Source: Candidatus Roizmanbacteria bacterium
GTDB taxonomy: Bacteria; Patescibacteriota; Microgenomatia; UBA1406; GWC2-37-13
Reading direction: 5' to 3'
Assembly: GCA_016214055.1 (NCBI GenBank)
Contig: JACRPE010000007.1
Span: 35,781 to 99,780 of the forward strand
DNA length: 64,000 nucleotides
The position numbers were made by a program, and so were the translations under genes. Below the pieces are notes generated by a model, which searched no databases, was not told the DNA's origin, and was given only the letters and a program-made list of their open reading frames with translations. This document shows positions 24,658-32,275 of this stretch, in pieces; positions within the stretch are counted from its first letter, which is position 1; the number at the start of each line of letters is the position of its first letter.

Positions 24658-25986
24658 ATGTTTAGATATAAAGAACCGCCCATAGTCATCTCGGTCGGAG
24701 GCAGTCTCATCGTCCCCAATGGGGGAATTGACACTGATTTTGTTAAGAGACTAAATGTGTTTATCCGTGAAGAGGTGGAAAAAGGTAAGAGGTTCTTTCT
24801 TGTGGCTGGTGGGGGAAAGCTTGCCCGTACCTATCGTGACGCAGGAAAGACGGTGGTTGGCACGATGACGAATGAAGATTTGGATTGGTTAGGTATCCAT
24901 GCCACACGACTAAACGCCCACCTTCTTCGTACCGTATTCCAAGATATTGCCCACCCAAGAATCATTTCCGACTACGATAAAAAACTTAATAATTGGAAAG
25001 AACCGGTTGTAATCGCCTCAGGCTGGAAGCCGGGTTGGTCAACTGATTATTGTATGGTAAAAGTAGCTGAGCTGTATGATGCTCAAATCATGATCAATCT
25101 TTCAAATGTAGATTGGATTTATGACCTTGACCCAAATAAATTTAAGGATGCAAAAATCATAAAAAAGTTAACCTGGGAAGAGTGTGAGGATTTAGTAGGC
25201 GACAAATGGACCCCGGGAATGAATCTCCCTTTTGATCCTATCGCAACTATACTCGCTAAAAAGCTTCATTTGACCGCGGCAGTTGCCAACGGTCATGATT
25301 TTGAGAATTTACGAAAAATTATTGACGGAGATGAATTTAAGGGCACGGTCATCATGCCCTATGAGATTGATGCCGGATTCTATGACCGCGAATACTATCA
25401 CGGAAAAAAAAGCGGATACATTTTTCATTCCCGGGAATCATACATGGGACGTTTCCTGCAGAATCTTGCATCCATCTATCGGGCTCTTCTTATAAAAATC
25501 TATATTAATCCAAAAAATTGTCTGGATGTAGGGTGTGGAACCGGGCGCCTGATCCGTGCCCTTCGTTCTTTCGGCATTGATGCATACGGGGTTGAAATAT
25601 CCAAGACTGCCCGAGAAATTGCGCATGAAACGGTTGGGCCATATGTAAAAGAGGGGAGCATCATGGATCTTCCTTTTAAAGATAATGAGTTTGAACTGGT
25701 TATCACCTTTGATGTTTTGGAGCGAATTGAGCGGTCAAAAATTGCCAAAGCAATTGAGGAATGCACTCGCGTCTCAAGCAAATTCGTACTTCATAAGATC
25801 TATACGGTTGAGAACAGGTGGATGAGTCTTTTCCATAAAAGAGATTTCTCCCGCATATCCGTCTTCCAGAAAAAATATTGGTACAACCTATTTACCTCCC
25901 TCAAAAATGTCTCCATTTTGCGCAGGTCTTTTTTCAAGCTTCCCATCTTCTTTGAGACGATATACCTCCTCAAAAAGAAATCGTAA
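24658..25986 (+). CDS. pyrH: UMP kinase fused to a SAM-dependent methyltransferase
   Basis: A 442-aa two-domain protein. Residues ~1-235 are an amino-acid-kinase-fold UMP kinase of the archaeal type: ISVGGSLIVPN, LVAGGGKLAR, LGIHATRLNA, STDYCMVK and NLSNVDWIYDLDP. It would make UDP from UMP. Residues ~255-442 are a class I methyltransferase: DREYYHG entry, motif I LDVGCGTGR, acidic GVEIS and a VITFDVLERI motif. I see no stop or frameshift between the domains. The ATG at 24658 is preferred to the TTG at 24646, which lies in the terminator's T-run. The methyl acceptor is unknown. Regulation may be by attenuation, as the upstream hairpin suggests. Confidence 0.85.
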   Translation: MFRYKEPPIVISVGGSLIVPNGGIDTDFVKRLNVFIREEVEKGKRFFLVAGGGKLARTYRDAGKTVVGTMTNEDLDWLGIHATRLNAHLLRTVFQDIAHPRIISDYDKKLNNWKEPVVIASGWKPGWSTDYCMVKVAELYDAQIMINLSNVDWIYDLDPNKFKDAKIIKKLTWEECEDLVGDKWTPGMNLPFDPIATILAKKLHLTAAVANGHDFENLRKIIDGDEFKGTVIMPYEIDAGFYDREYYHGKKSGYIFHSRESYMGRFLQNLASIYRALLIKIYINPKNCLDVGCGTGRLIRALRSFGIDAYGVEISKTAREIAHETVGPYVKEGSIMDLPFKDNEFELVITFDVLERIERSKIAKAIEECTRVSSKFVLHKIYTVENRWMSLFHKRDFSRISVFQKKYWYNLFTSLKNVSILRRSFFKLPIFFETIYLLKKKS

Positions 25987-25999
25987 TCATTTTTTCTTC

Positions 26000-26083
26000 G
26001 TCATCCCGGCGGAGGCCGGGATCCAGTCTATAAATACATTAATTGTAATTTTAGTATGGATTCCCGCCTACGCGGGAATGACA
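26000..26083. repeat. Composite palindromic repeat, second full copy
   Basis: Same build as 4931-5013: hairpin CCCGGC/GCCGGG, linker (ATCCAGTCTATAAATACA ... GTAATTTTAG), then hairpin TTCCCGC/GCGGGAA and ATGACA. The linker is better conserved than the hairpin loops. Confidence 0.82.
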
Positions 26084-26136
26084 TGAGGCCTTATTTCATA
26101 AAAAGAATTATAATTATGTATAATCTTTAAACTTTT

Positions 26137-27180
26137 ATGTTACTCCAAAAACTCGTACTTCAAAATTTCCGCAATAGAGATTCTGAGGTATTTGACCTGA
26201 GCCCTCATTTAACCATTTTTTTAGGAGAAAATGCTCGCGGTAAGACAAATCTTCTTGAATCCATCTACTTTCTCATAAATGGAGTTGGTTTCCGCGAAAG
26301 TCGTGAAGAGGAATTGTTGCAGATTGGAAAGAGTGAAGCATATGTGGAGGGAAGATTTAAGATGGAACATGGTCATCAGGATTTTAAGATACATATTGCA
26401 AAAAAAACAGGGACAGTAGAAAAAGTATATTTCCTTGAAAGGTCAAGACGACGCCATGCACAGTATATGGAAGACCAGACCAAGGCCATCCTGTTTGCAC
26501 CGGAGCATATTGAGATTATCAACGGTTCGCCTGATATACGGCGGGATTATTTCAATAAAGTCATTTCCTTTTATGATTTGGAATATAAAAAAAAGATCAT
26601 CAATTTGGAAAGTGCACTCCGTAGACGTAATAAAATATTTGAACGTGTGCACGATGATGAAAAACTGCATGAGGAGTTATCTTTTTGGAATACGTATATC
26701 GAAGAACAGGCAACCTACATCACTAAAAAAAGAATTGAGTATGTAGCTTATCTAAATAGTCATCCAAAACTTGATCACAAAGAGTTTCAGATGGTATATA
26801 TGAAGAATGAGGCGACTGTTGCCCGCTTCAAGGAAGTCTTTGAAGAAGAAAAGAGATGGCATCGCACGATAATCGGCCCGCAAAAAGATGAGTTCCAGAT
26901 CATTATCAAAAGCTCAACACCAAAGAACGTGCACCATTACGGCTCCCGAAGTGAGCAGCGATTCGCAGTATTTTGGCTGAAGATGAATGAGATAACCTAC
27001 CACGAGGACACCTATCACAAAAAACCCATTCTCCTGTTAGACGACGTCTTTTCCGAGTTTGATCAGCAAAACAAACAACTCATCCTTGAGCTCATAAAAA
27101 AATACCAGACGGTTCTTACCACGACGGAAGATGAGCTGGTAGAGCATATCGATATACCGAAAGTGGTTATCGAGGTATAA
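26137..27180 (+). CDS. recF: DNA repair and recombination protein RecF
   Basis: A 347-aa SMC-like ATPase that helps load RecA at gaps. The N-terminal LQNFRN motif is typical of RecF. Walker A is GENARGKTN (about residue 31-39), the signature is GSRSEQR (about 269-275), and Walker B is PILLLDDVFSEFD. TATAAT (26119-26124) lies 12 nt before the ATG, so there is at most a very short leader. recF is near no dnaA or dnaN here, unlike in many bacteria. Confidence 0.93.
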   Translation: MLLQKLVLQNFRNRDSEVFDLSPHLTIFLGENARGKTNLLESIYFLINGVGFRESREEELLQIGKSEAYVEGRFKMEHGHQDFKIHIAKKTGTVEKVYFLERSRRRHAQYMEDQTKAILFAPEHIEIINGSPDIRRDYFNKVISFYDLEYKKKIINLESALRRRNKIFERVHDDEKLHEELSFWNTYIEEQATYITKKRIEYVAYLNSHPKLDHKEFQMVYMKNEATVARFKEVFEEEKRWHRTIIGPQKDEFQIIIKSSTPKNVHHYGSRSEQRFAVFWLKMNEITYHEDTYHKKPILLLDDVFSEFDQQNKQLILELIKKYQTVLTTTEDELVEHIDIPKVVIEV

Positions 27181-27183
27181 TAT

Positions 27184-27216
27184 AGCTGTTAGCCATTAGC
27201 TGTTAGCTAATAGCTA
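27184..27216. repeat. AGCTGTTAGC/TAGCTAATAGCTA repeat, left flank
   Basis: A run of TTAGC/GCTAA blocks that can pair with itself and with the similar run at 27578-27602. It brackets the four-helix-bundle gene. Confidence 0.7.
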
Positions 27217-27235
27217 GGAGCCCAAAGCTGATCTT

Positions 27236-27586
27236 ATGTACAAGTTTGAGAAATTGATTGTTTGGCAAAAGGCTCTATCATTATTAAAAAGCGTCTATTT
27301 GCTTTGTAATAAGTTGCCAACAGATGAAAAGAATAATATTGTTAATCAGATAAAAAGAGCCACTTTATCAATAAGTCTCAATATCGCCGAAGGAAGTGGA
27401 AGTGAAAATGATAAAGAATATAAGAGATTCTTGTTTATAGCTAAAAAATCACTATTTGAAGTAATTGCGACTTTAAAAGTAATTAATTATCTTTATAAAA
27501 TAAATGTTGACGAACAGATTCAAATGACCGATGAGGTAGGAAAATTACTTAATGGTTTCATAAATAAGCTAAAAACCGATAGCTAG
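27236..27586 (+). CDS. Four-helix-bundle protein (S23/IVP family)
   Basis: A 116-aa helical protein with the family pattern: KLIVWQKA near the N terminus, VNQIKRATLSISLNIAEG in the middle and EYKRFLFIAKKSLFEV after it. Relatives are encoded in 23S rRNA intervening sequences, in free-standing loci and as Avd accessory proteins of diversity-generating retroelements. No rRNA, reverse transcriptase or variable repeat is nearby. The last codons and stop overlap the right flanking repeat, so the gene and repeats may move as a unit, which is inference. Confidence 0.88.
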   Translation: MYKFEKLIVWQKALSLLKSVYLLCNKLPTDEKNNIVNQIKRATLSISLNIAEGSGSENDKEYKRFLFIAKKSLFEVIATLKVINYLYKINVDEQIQMTDEVGKLLNGFINKLKTDS

Positions 27587-27602
27587 AAGCTAATAGCTAA
27601 TA
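27578..27602. repeat. TAGCTAGAAGCTAATAGCTAA repeat, right flank
   Basis: Related to 27184-27216 and partly inverted to it. It includes the four-helix gene's stop and ends 2 nt before tRNA-Ser. Confidence 0.7.
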
Positions 27603-27604
27603 TT

Positions 27605-27691
27605 GGAGAGGTGTCAGAGCGGTTGAATGAACAGGTTTCGAAAACCTGCATGGCCGCAAGGTCATCGAGGGTTCGAATCCCTCCCTCTCCG
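27605..27691 (+). tRNA. tRNA-Ser (anticodon CGA)
   Basis: The 87-nt cloverleaf has acceptor GGAGAGG pairing with CCTCTCC. The anticodon stem CAGGT/ACCTG holds loop TTCGAAA, giving CGA (reads UCG). There is a long variable arm as in class II tRNAs and a T-loop GGTTCGAATCC. The discriminator base is G, as expected for serine. CCA is not encoded, so the CCA-adding enzyme must supply it. Confidence 0.95.
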
Positions 27692-27787
27692 CAGCGATTT
27701 TGAGCATTCATCTTTCCTATTTTTCCTCCTCTTTAGTACAAGGTCTTTTGATAACTTTTTCCTGTATCATATAGATTCATAAATCAT

Positions 27788-28945
27788 ATGAATGATATTA
27801 AGCAAAAATTTGCCAAACTGAGAAAGGTATTTGGCCCTGCGTGGTTGGTGATGATGGCCGATGTTGATGCGGCAAGTATCATCACCGCAATGCAATCCGG
27901 CGCCACTTTCAAATATCAATTTATTCTCATACTCATTGCGCTGATTATTCCCCTCTATTTTATTTGTGAGGTAGCAGGGAGAGTAGGGGCGGTTACAAAG
28001 AAAGGTCTTGGTGAACTTATTCGCGAAAACTTTTCTAAAAAACTTTCTGTGGCATTGAGCTTCCCGATGGCTATCACCGACCTTTTAAGTTATGTTGCAG
28101 AGTATGTTGCTATCGGGGTCGGATTGAGTATGATTGGAATACCACCCATCATTTCTCTTCCGGTCGTCTACATTGTACACATCATATTAGTATTCAAAAA
28201 AGAATATAAGACAACCGAAAAATATCTCCTCATAGTTTCCGTGGTAATGTTGCTTTCCTACATATTCTTCATGATGCGGGGGATATCTTTTAAGTATCCA
28301 CTTCTACCTACAAATATAAATAGAAACTTTCTCTTTCTCATTGCGGCAAATGTTGGCGCCGTGATTATGCCCTTTATGCTTTTTTATCAGACCACTGCAA
28401 CGGCAAAAAAAGATACATAGTCAGTACGGGCAACGAAGATAGAAACTTTGGTGGGTGCGGTGTTTAGTGAGATTATCATGATTGCCATCGTCATAGTAAG
28501 TGCAAAGCTGAACCCACATACTGCCATCATTGATTCATACTCCCTGAGAGGCGCAATCAATGGATTAGGAGGCACCCTAACCCCCATCATCTTTGCGATC
28601 GGTCTCGTCGCATCAGGCCTCCTCGGACTCATGGTTATTTCAATGGCGAGTGCATGGGGGTAGTTGAGGCGCTTGGGATAAGTGAAGAACAGTGGTTTAA
28701 AATCTATGTGGTCGAAGTCACTTCCGGCTGTGATCGTCGCGCTCTTGTTTCAAAATTCGATAGGACAGGTATTAAACCTCATGGTTGCCTTGGTCTTTGT
28801 TCTGATTGGTCCTGTAATTGCGATGGGAGTGTTGGCGCAGAATAAAAAACTCATGGGAGATCATGCATTAAATAAATTTGATAAGATTGCATTTTGGGGT
28901 AGTGTTTTCACCGTTATTCTCTGCGGATTGTTGGCGTTTATATAA
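27788..28945 (+). pseudogene. NRAMP-family metal transporter, broken
   Basis: The intact frame gives 210 residues of an NRAMP (Mn/Fe) transporter, with DVDAASIITAMQSGA as the metal-binding helix (the usual DPGN is changed). An in-frame TAG (28418-28420) interrupts it. The same frame continues with clear NRAMP sequence (KIETLVGAVFSEI) to a second stop at 28661. Reading then needs a shift (GVVEALGISEEQW, in a run of five Gs) and a shift back near 28730 to reach the C-terminal membrane segments ending at 28945. One stop and two compensating shifts point to a decaying gene, though assembly errors could explain part. Confidence 0.8.
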
Positions 28946-28956
28946 GAAATAAAATT

Positions 28957-29325
28957 ATGTTAAATTTTACTGGCGTTATCATCGAGGAGTCGCTTGAAAA
29001 TAAGGGCGTCCTCAAAAAAGTAAAGATTCTTTCAACGAAAGTGGAGCAAGTTGTAAAGGAACACGAAACGCCATGGCTTTCGCAATGGACCTTACACACG
29101 GTGGAAATTTCAGATAAGGAAGCAAAAGTAATTGCGGAACAAATAAGCAAATCACTCGACCGAAAACATGGTGGTTCCTGGTATGCCGATTTTAAAAACG
29201 AAGCTCACCATTACATTATCTTTCATGACAAAATTTTCTATATAGATCGGAAAAGCAAAGAGCAATATGCCGAGGCAAAACGCTATGGTATTTCCCTTGG
29301 CATACCGGCGCGTCAGCTTATATAA
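28957..29325 (+). CDS. Small hypothetical protein
   Basis: A 122-aa soluble protein I cannot place in a named family. It has an N-terminal beta-rich part (FTGVIIEES, VKILSTKVEQ) and a conserved-looking core, HGGSWYADFKNEAHHYIIF, that looks structural or catalytic (two His, Trp, Asp). TATAAG (28941-28946) lies 10 nt before the ATG, as a weak promoter. It precedes a run of small enzymes on the same strand. Confidence 0.65.
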   Translation: MLNFTGVIIEESLENKGVLKKVKILSTKVEQVVKEHETPWLSQWTLHTVEISDKEAKVIAEQISKSLDRKHGGSWYADFKNEAHHYIIFHDKIFYIDRKSKEQYAEAKRYGISLGIPARQLI

Positions 29326-29336
29326 TTCCTATATAC

Positions 29337-29831
29337 ATGATCATACTTAGGGCACAGATAGAAGAAGTCCATGAAATAAAAAAACTATTAAGCGAGACAT
29401 GGATTCATACCTATGGTGATATTTATTCGGCAGATACGATAAAAAATGTAACTACAGAGTGGCACAATCCTGAATTGTTAGTCAAGCAAATCCTCGATCC
29501 AGACATATATTTTAGCATTGCCAAAGAACAAAATCAGATTATTAGACTCATAACCATAAGGCAAATGGACGAAGATACTCTTAATATGTATCGATTATAT
29601 ATTCACCCGGAGTATCAAAGAAAAGGTATTGGCTCGAAGCTTATAATAGAAGCATTAAACGTATTTAAAGAGCATAAAAAATTAAGAGTAGGGGTTGAGG
29701 AGCAGAATAAGAGAGCAATTTCTTTTTATTTGAGCAAAGGTTTTAAAGACATCGGAAGAAAAATAGAGAAAGTTGGAACAGATAAAATATATGTTATAGA
29801 AATGGAAAAACTTATTTATGCAAAAGATTAA
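29337..29831 (+). CDS. GNAT-family N-acetyltransferase
   Basis: A 164-aa acetyltransferase. The acetyl-CoA motif is HPEYQRKGIGSKL (about residue 92-104), preceded by the beta-strand LNMYRLYI. EEQNKRAISFYLSKGF is the usual C-terminal motif. The acceptor is unknown. TATAAT (29321-29326) lies 10 nt before the ATG. The end overlaps the HAD gene by 14 nt. Confidence 0.88.
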   Translation: MIILRAQIEEVHEIKKLLSETWIHTYGDIYSADTIKNVTTEWHNPELLVKQILDPDIYFSIAKEQNQIIRLITIRQMDEDTLNMYRLYIHPEYQRKGIGSKLIIEALNVFKEHKKLRVGVEEQNKRAISFYLSKGFKDIGRKIEKVGTDKIYVIEMEKLIYAKD

Positions 29832-30420
29832 ATGTGTTTTTTTTGATATTGGAGGAGTTTTAATCGATCATATCACGGCCTTCAATACATTATCCCGTCA
29901 ACATAGTATTCCAGAGAAGGAGTCCCTATCATTTTTCAGATCACACGCGGATGATATTGATCGCGGCACCTTATCTTGGGATGCATTTGAAAAAATATAT
30001 TGCAATATGTTTCATCCAGTCCAATCTTTTCAACCAAACTTTTTGGAATCATTGGTGCGCAATATTCAGATTATTCAACAGACGCATGATCTCATATACG
30101 AATTACGAGATCGTTATGATGTAGGGATATTGTCGAATATGTCAGAGGATTTTCTTCATCTGGTCAAAGAACACAATCTTATTCCCAATATTCATTACAC
30201 GGCAATAATTATATCGGGGGCGATTGGCTCAATCAAACCTGAGCAAAAGATATTTGACCATGCGTTGAGCAAAGTGAATAGATTACCCGAGGAGCTCCTT
30301 TTTATAGATGATAAAGAAGTGAATGTAAAAGCGGCCCAATCTTACGGCTGGAACTCATATCAATTTATCACCACAAATCCAACAGAGTCGGTTGAGATGA
30401 TAAGGAAAAGCCTAATATAA
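29818..30420 (+). CDS. HAD-superfamily hydrolase
   Basis: A 200-aa phosphatase-like protein. Motif I is FFDIGGVLID (nucleophile Asp in DIGG), motif II is LSNMS, motif III is the Lys in SIKPEQKIF and motif IV is FIDDKEVN. The second acid of the usual DxD is a glycine (D-I-G), which occurs in some HAD groups. A helical cap follows motif I. The substrate cannot be told from sequence. It is probably co-transcribed with the GNAT gene that it overlaps. Confidence 0.88.
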   Translation: MQKIKCVFFDIGGVLIDHITAFNTLSRQHSIPEKESLSFFRSHADDIDRGTLSWDAFEKIYCNMFHPVQSFQPNFLESLVRNIQIIQQTHDLIYELRDRYDVGILSNMSEDFLHLVKEHNLIPNIHYTAIIISGAIGSIKPEQKIFDHALSKVNRLPEELLFIDDKEVNVKAAQSYGWNSYQFITTNPTESVEMIRKSLI

Positions 30421-30459
30421 AATTATCATCATATTTTCAGAGTGGTATAATATTCTCAT

Positions 30460-30837
30460 ATGCAAAATAGCACGAGTGTCAACGTAGTAAACATCGCTCA
30501 GAAACTTTCGCTATTTAACGAATACTGGAACCCGAAAATCATCGGGGAACTGAATGACCATAAAGTGCAGGCGGTGAAACTCAAGGGTCCTTTTGAATGG
30601 CATCATCATGAAAAAGAGGACGAGATGTTTTTAGTCATAAAAGGTCATCTCATCATCCACTTCAGAGATCGTGATGTGCACATAAACGAAGGAGAGTTTG
30701 TCATCATTCCACATCTTCTTGAACATAAACCTGAAGCTCCAGAGGAAGTACAGATACTTCTCATCGAACCGAAAGCGGCTCTGAATACGGGAAACGTAAA
30801 AACGGATAAAACGGTTGAGGTACAAGAGAAGTTATAA
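30460..30837 (+). CDS. Cupin-domain protein
   Basis: A 125-aa single-cupin protein. Metal-binding residues lie in FEWHHHEKEDEMFLVIKG (motif 1) and PHLLEHKPEA (motif 2). Small cupins of this kind bind metals or act as isomerases or dioxygenases; the reaction is not evident. TATAAT (30446-30451) lies 8 nt before the ATG, so the gene has its own leaderless promoter. It ends 3 nt from the convergent gene on the other strand. Confidence 0.85.
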   Translation: MQNSTSVNVVNIAQKLSLFNEYWNPKIIGELNDHKVQAVKLKGPFEWHHHEKEDEMFLVIKGHLIIHFRDRDVHINEGEFVIIPHLLEHKPEAPEEVQILLIEPKAALNTGNVKTDKTVEVQEKL

Positions 30838-30840
30838 TAA

Positions 30841-31572
30841 CTACTCCGTCATGACATATTGTTTCCTCGGGACGGTGCCTTTGAAGATCATCCTGCCATC
30901 GGTAAAGTTGAGAGTCTCTGCGTGAAATGAAGCGCTGTGTTTTTGGATAATATCATCTAATATTGATTCAGCGCCTTTATTTATTTGGGATACGATATCT
31001 CCCGGAACCGGAATTGCTCCGATTTTGATATTTTGAGCATTGATTGTTACCGCATCATTCAGAATCGATCCTTTACCCTTCACATACACGGGCACTTCAA
31101 AAGGAGGGATATTATATTTTTGCATCGCATCCCGCACCTGTGTCTCCGAATAGCCAAGGGCAACTGCAAACGGCATCACACGTGACACTATCAGGGTAGC
31201 CGAGCTTTCAATGGTGCCGTCTTTATCAATCTTCACCTGCACATTTTTAATCGGGTATTTTACCCACGGACGATTATTGGTAAAGGCAGTAAGTTCTTTA
31301 TTATCAAGAGTGAAGGAAGCGTCTTTTCTTCCCTCCAAAGTAAAATCCTTGCTTGGATCGGTATTCTTGGGGAGGGATACGATTTCAATACCCGCCTTTG
31401 CCCGGGCCGCCATAGAGTCCTCTTTTGTTATCTTTATCCCAAAATCTTTTGCGCTTGCGCCAAAGAGAGAAGAGAGTCCCGGGACAAAGCCAAGAGCGGT
31501 AAGGGGAATGAGGATAACTACTAAAGCACCAACGAGTAGAGCTACAAAGACACCAAATAATATCTTGAGCAT
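30841..31572 (-). CDS. Membrane-anchored orphan protein
   Basis: A 243-aa protein with one N-terminal membrane segment (~4-30) and a beta-rich extracytoplasmic body. No named family. The repeated alternation of hydrophobic and polar residues (VQVKIDKDGTIESSATLIVS, ILNDAVTINAQNIKIG) resembles lipid-binding domains of the LPPG/YdgA type, but that is weak inference. TATACT (31579-31584) ends 6 nt before the ATG, giving a leaderless start. Confidence 0.65.
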   Translation of the reverse strand: MLKILFGVFVALLVGALVVILIPLTALGFVPGLSSLFGASAKDFGIKITKEDSMAARAKAGIEIVSLPKNTDPSKDFTLEGRKDASFTLDNKELTAFTNNRPWVKYPIKNVQVKIDKDGTIESSATLIVSRVMPFAVALGYSETQVRDAMQKYNIPPFEVPVYVKGKGSILNDAVTINAQNIKIGAIPVPGDIVSQINKGAESILDDIIQKHSASFHAETLNFTDGRMIFKGTVPRKQYVMTE

Positions 31573-31610
31573 ATGAATAGTATACTATAAAGTAAAAAAA
31601 TGTAGTTCTA

Positions 31611-31649
31611 GCTTGGATTCCCCCTCCGATTCGGAGGGCGGGAATGACA
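31611..31649. repeat. Dispersed palindromic repeat, half element
   Basis: GGATTCCC, hairpin CCCTCCGA/TCGGAGGG, then CGGGAATGACA. Same class as 35171 and 39616. Confidence 0.72.
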
Positions 31650-31698
31650 AAAGATCGTATGGATGACAGAAGAAGATCTTGCAGTAATAGAATACCTC

Positions 31699-31727
31699 TT
31701 GACAATTTGTACATAGTGTTGTACATT
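31699..31727 (+). promoter_or_regulatory. Toxin-antitoxin promoter with likely operator
   Basis: TTGACA (31699-31704), 17-nt spacer, TACATT (31722-31727), 8 nt before the antitoxin ATG. Two TGTACA palindromes (31708-31713 and 31720-31725), 12 bp apart, overlap the spacer and the -10. This is where an antitoxin dimer or toxin-antitoxin complex would repress. Confidence 0.75.
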
Positions 31728-31735
31728 ATGAGTAT

Positions 31736-31990
31736 ATGAATAATCTTATCTCAATTTCAGACGTGCGGGCTAATCTTCCCGAACTTGTTACTCAGGTTAG
31801 TAATACCATGGGCCGTGTTATTATCACCGTAAACGGACAACCCAAAGCCACTCTTGTGAGTGCTGAAGAGCTGGAGTCACTTGAGGAAACTGCAGAAATC
31901 CTCACTATTCCCGGAGTAAAGGAAAGTATTTTACGAGGATTCAAACAAGCGAAAAAAAATAAAGGAATCTTACTGTCCGAACTAACATAG
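31736..31990 (+). CDS. Antitoxin, Phd/YefM family
   Basis: An 84-aa antitoxin. The N terminus (ISISDVRANLPELVTQV) is the Phd/YefM DNA-binding fold, and ITVNGQPKATLVSAEELESLEE is the family's central motif. The lysine-rich C terminus would neutralise the toxin. It probably represses its own promoter through the TGTACA sites. It is 3 nt from the toxin gene, the usual order. Confidence 0.92.
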   Translation: MNNLISISDVRANLPELVTQVSNTMGRVIITVNGQPKATLVSAEELESLEETAEILTIPGVKESILRGFKQAKKNKGILLSELT

Positions 31991-31993
31991 AAT

Positions 31994-32245
31994 ATGAAGA
32001 TTATTATAACCCCTGAGGCAATTAAGCAGTATGGTAAGCTTCCTAAAGTAGAGCAGAAAAAAATTAAGAGAAAAATCACCATACTTGAGCAAGATCCCAA
32101 AGCCGGAAAAAAACTCTCGGGTAACTTTTCAGAATTGAGATCATTACGCGTGTGGCCATATCGGATACTTTACTATATAAATGAATCCCAAAATACCATA
32201 TACGTCGTAACAATCGCACATAGACAAGGAGCTTATAAGAGATGA
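31994..32245 (+). CDS. Toxin, RelE/ParE superfamily
   Basis: An 83-aa toxin with the RelE fold pattern: QYGKLPKVEQKKIKRKI (helices), then GNFSELRSLRVWPYRILYYI and VVTIAHRQGAYKR. The basic and tyrosine residues at the end fit mRNA-cleaving RelE enzymes. ParE-type gyrase inhibition cannot be fully excluded. Paired with the antitoxin directly upstream. Confidence 0.92.
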   Translation: MKIIITPEAIKQYGKLPKVEQKKIKRKITILEQDPKAGKKLSGNFSELRSLRVWPYRILYYINESQNTIYVVTIAHRQGAYKR

Positions 32246-32275
32246 AAAGTGCAATCTGATATACTGAAAAATGTG

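Noticed and set aside
27236..27586. Diversity-generating retroelement
   Set aside because: The four-helix protein resembles Avd, but no reverse transcriptase or template/variable repeat pair is present nearby.
28418..28420. TAG in the NRAMP gene as a recoded amber codon
   Set aside because: Two further frameshifts break the same gene, and TAG ends other genes normally (for example dnaG). Decay or sequence error is simpler.
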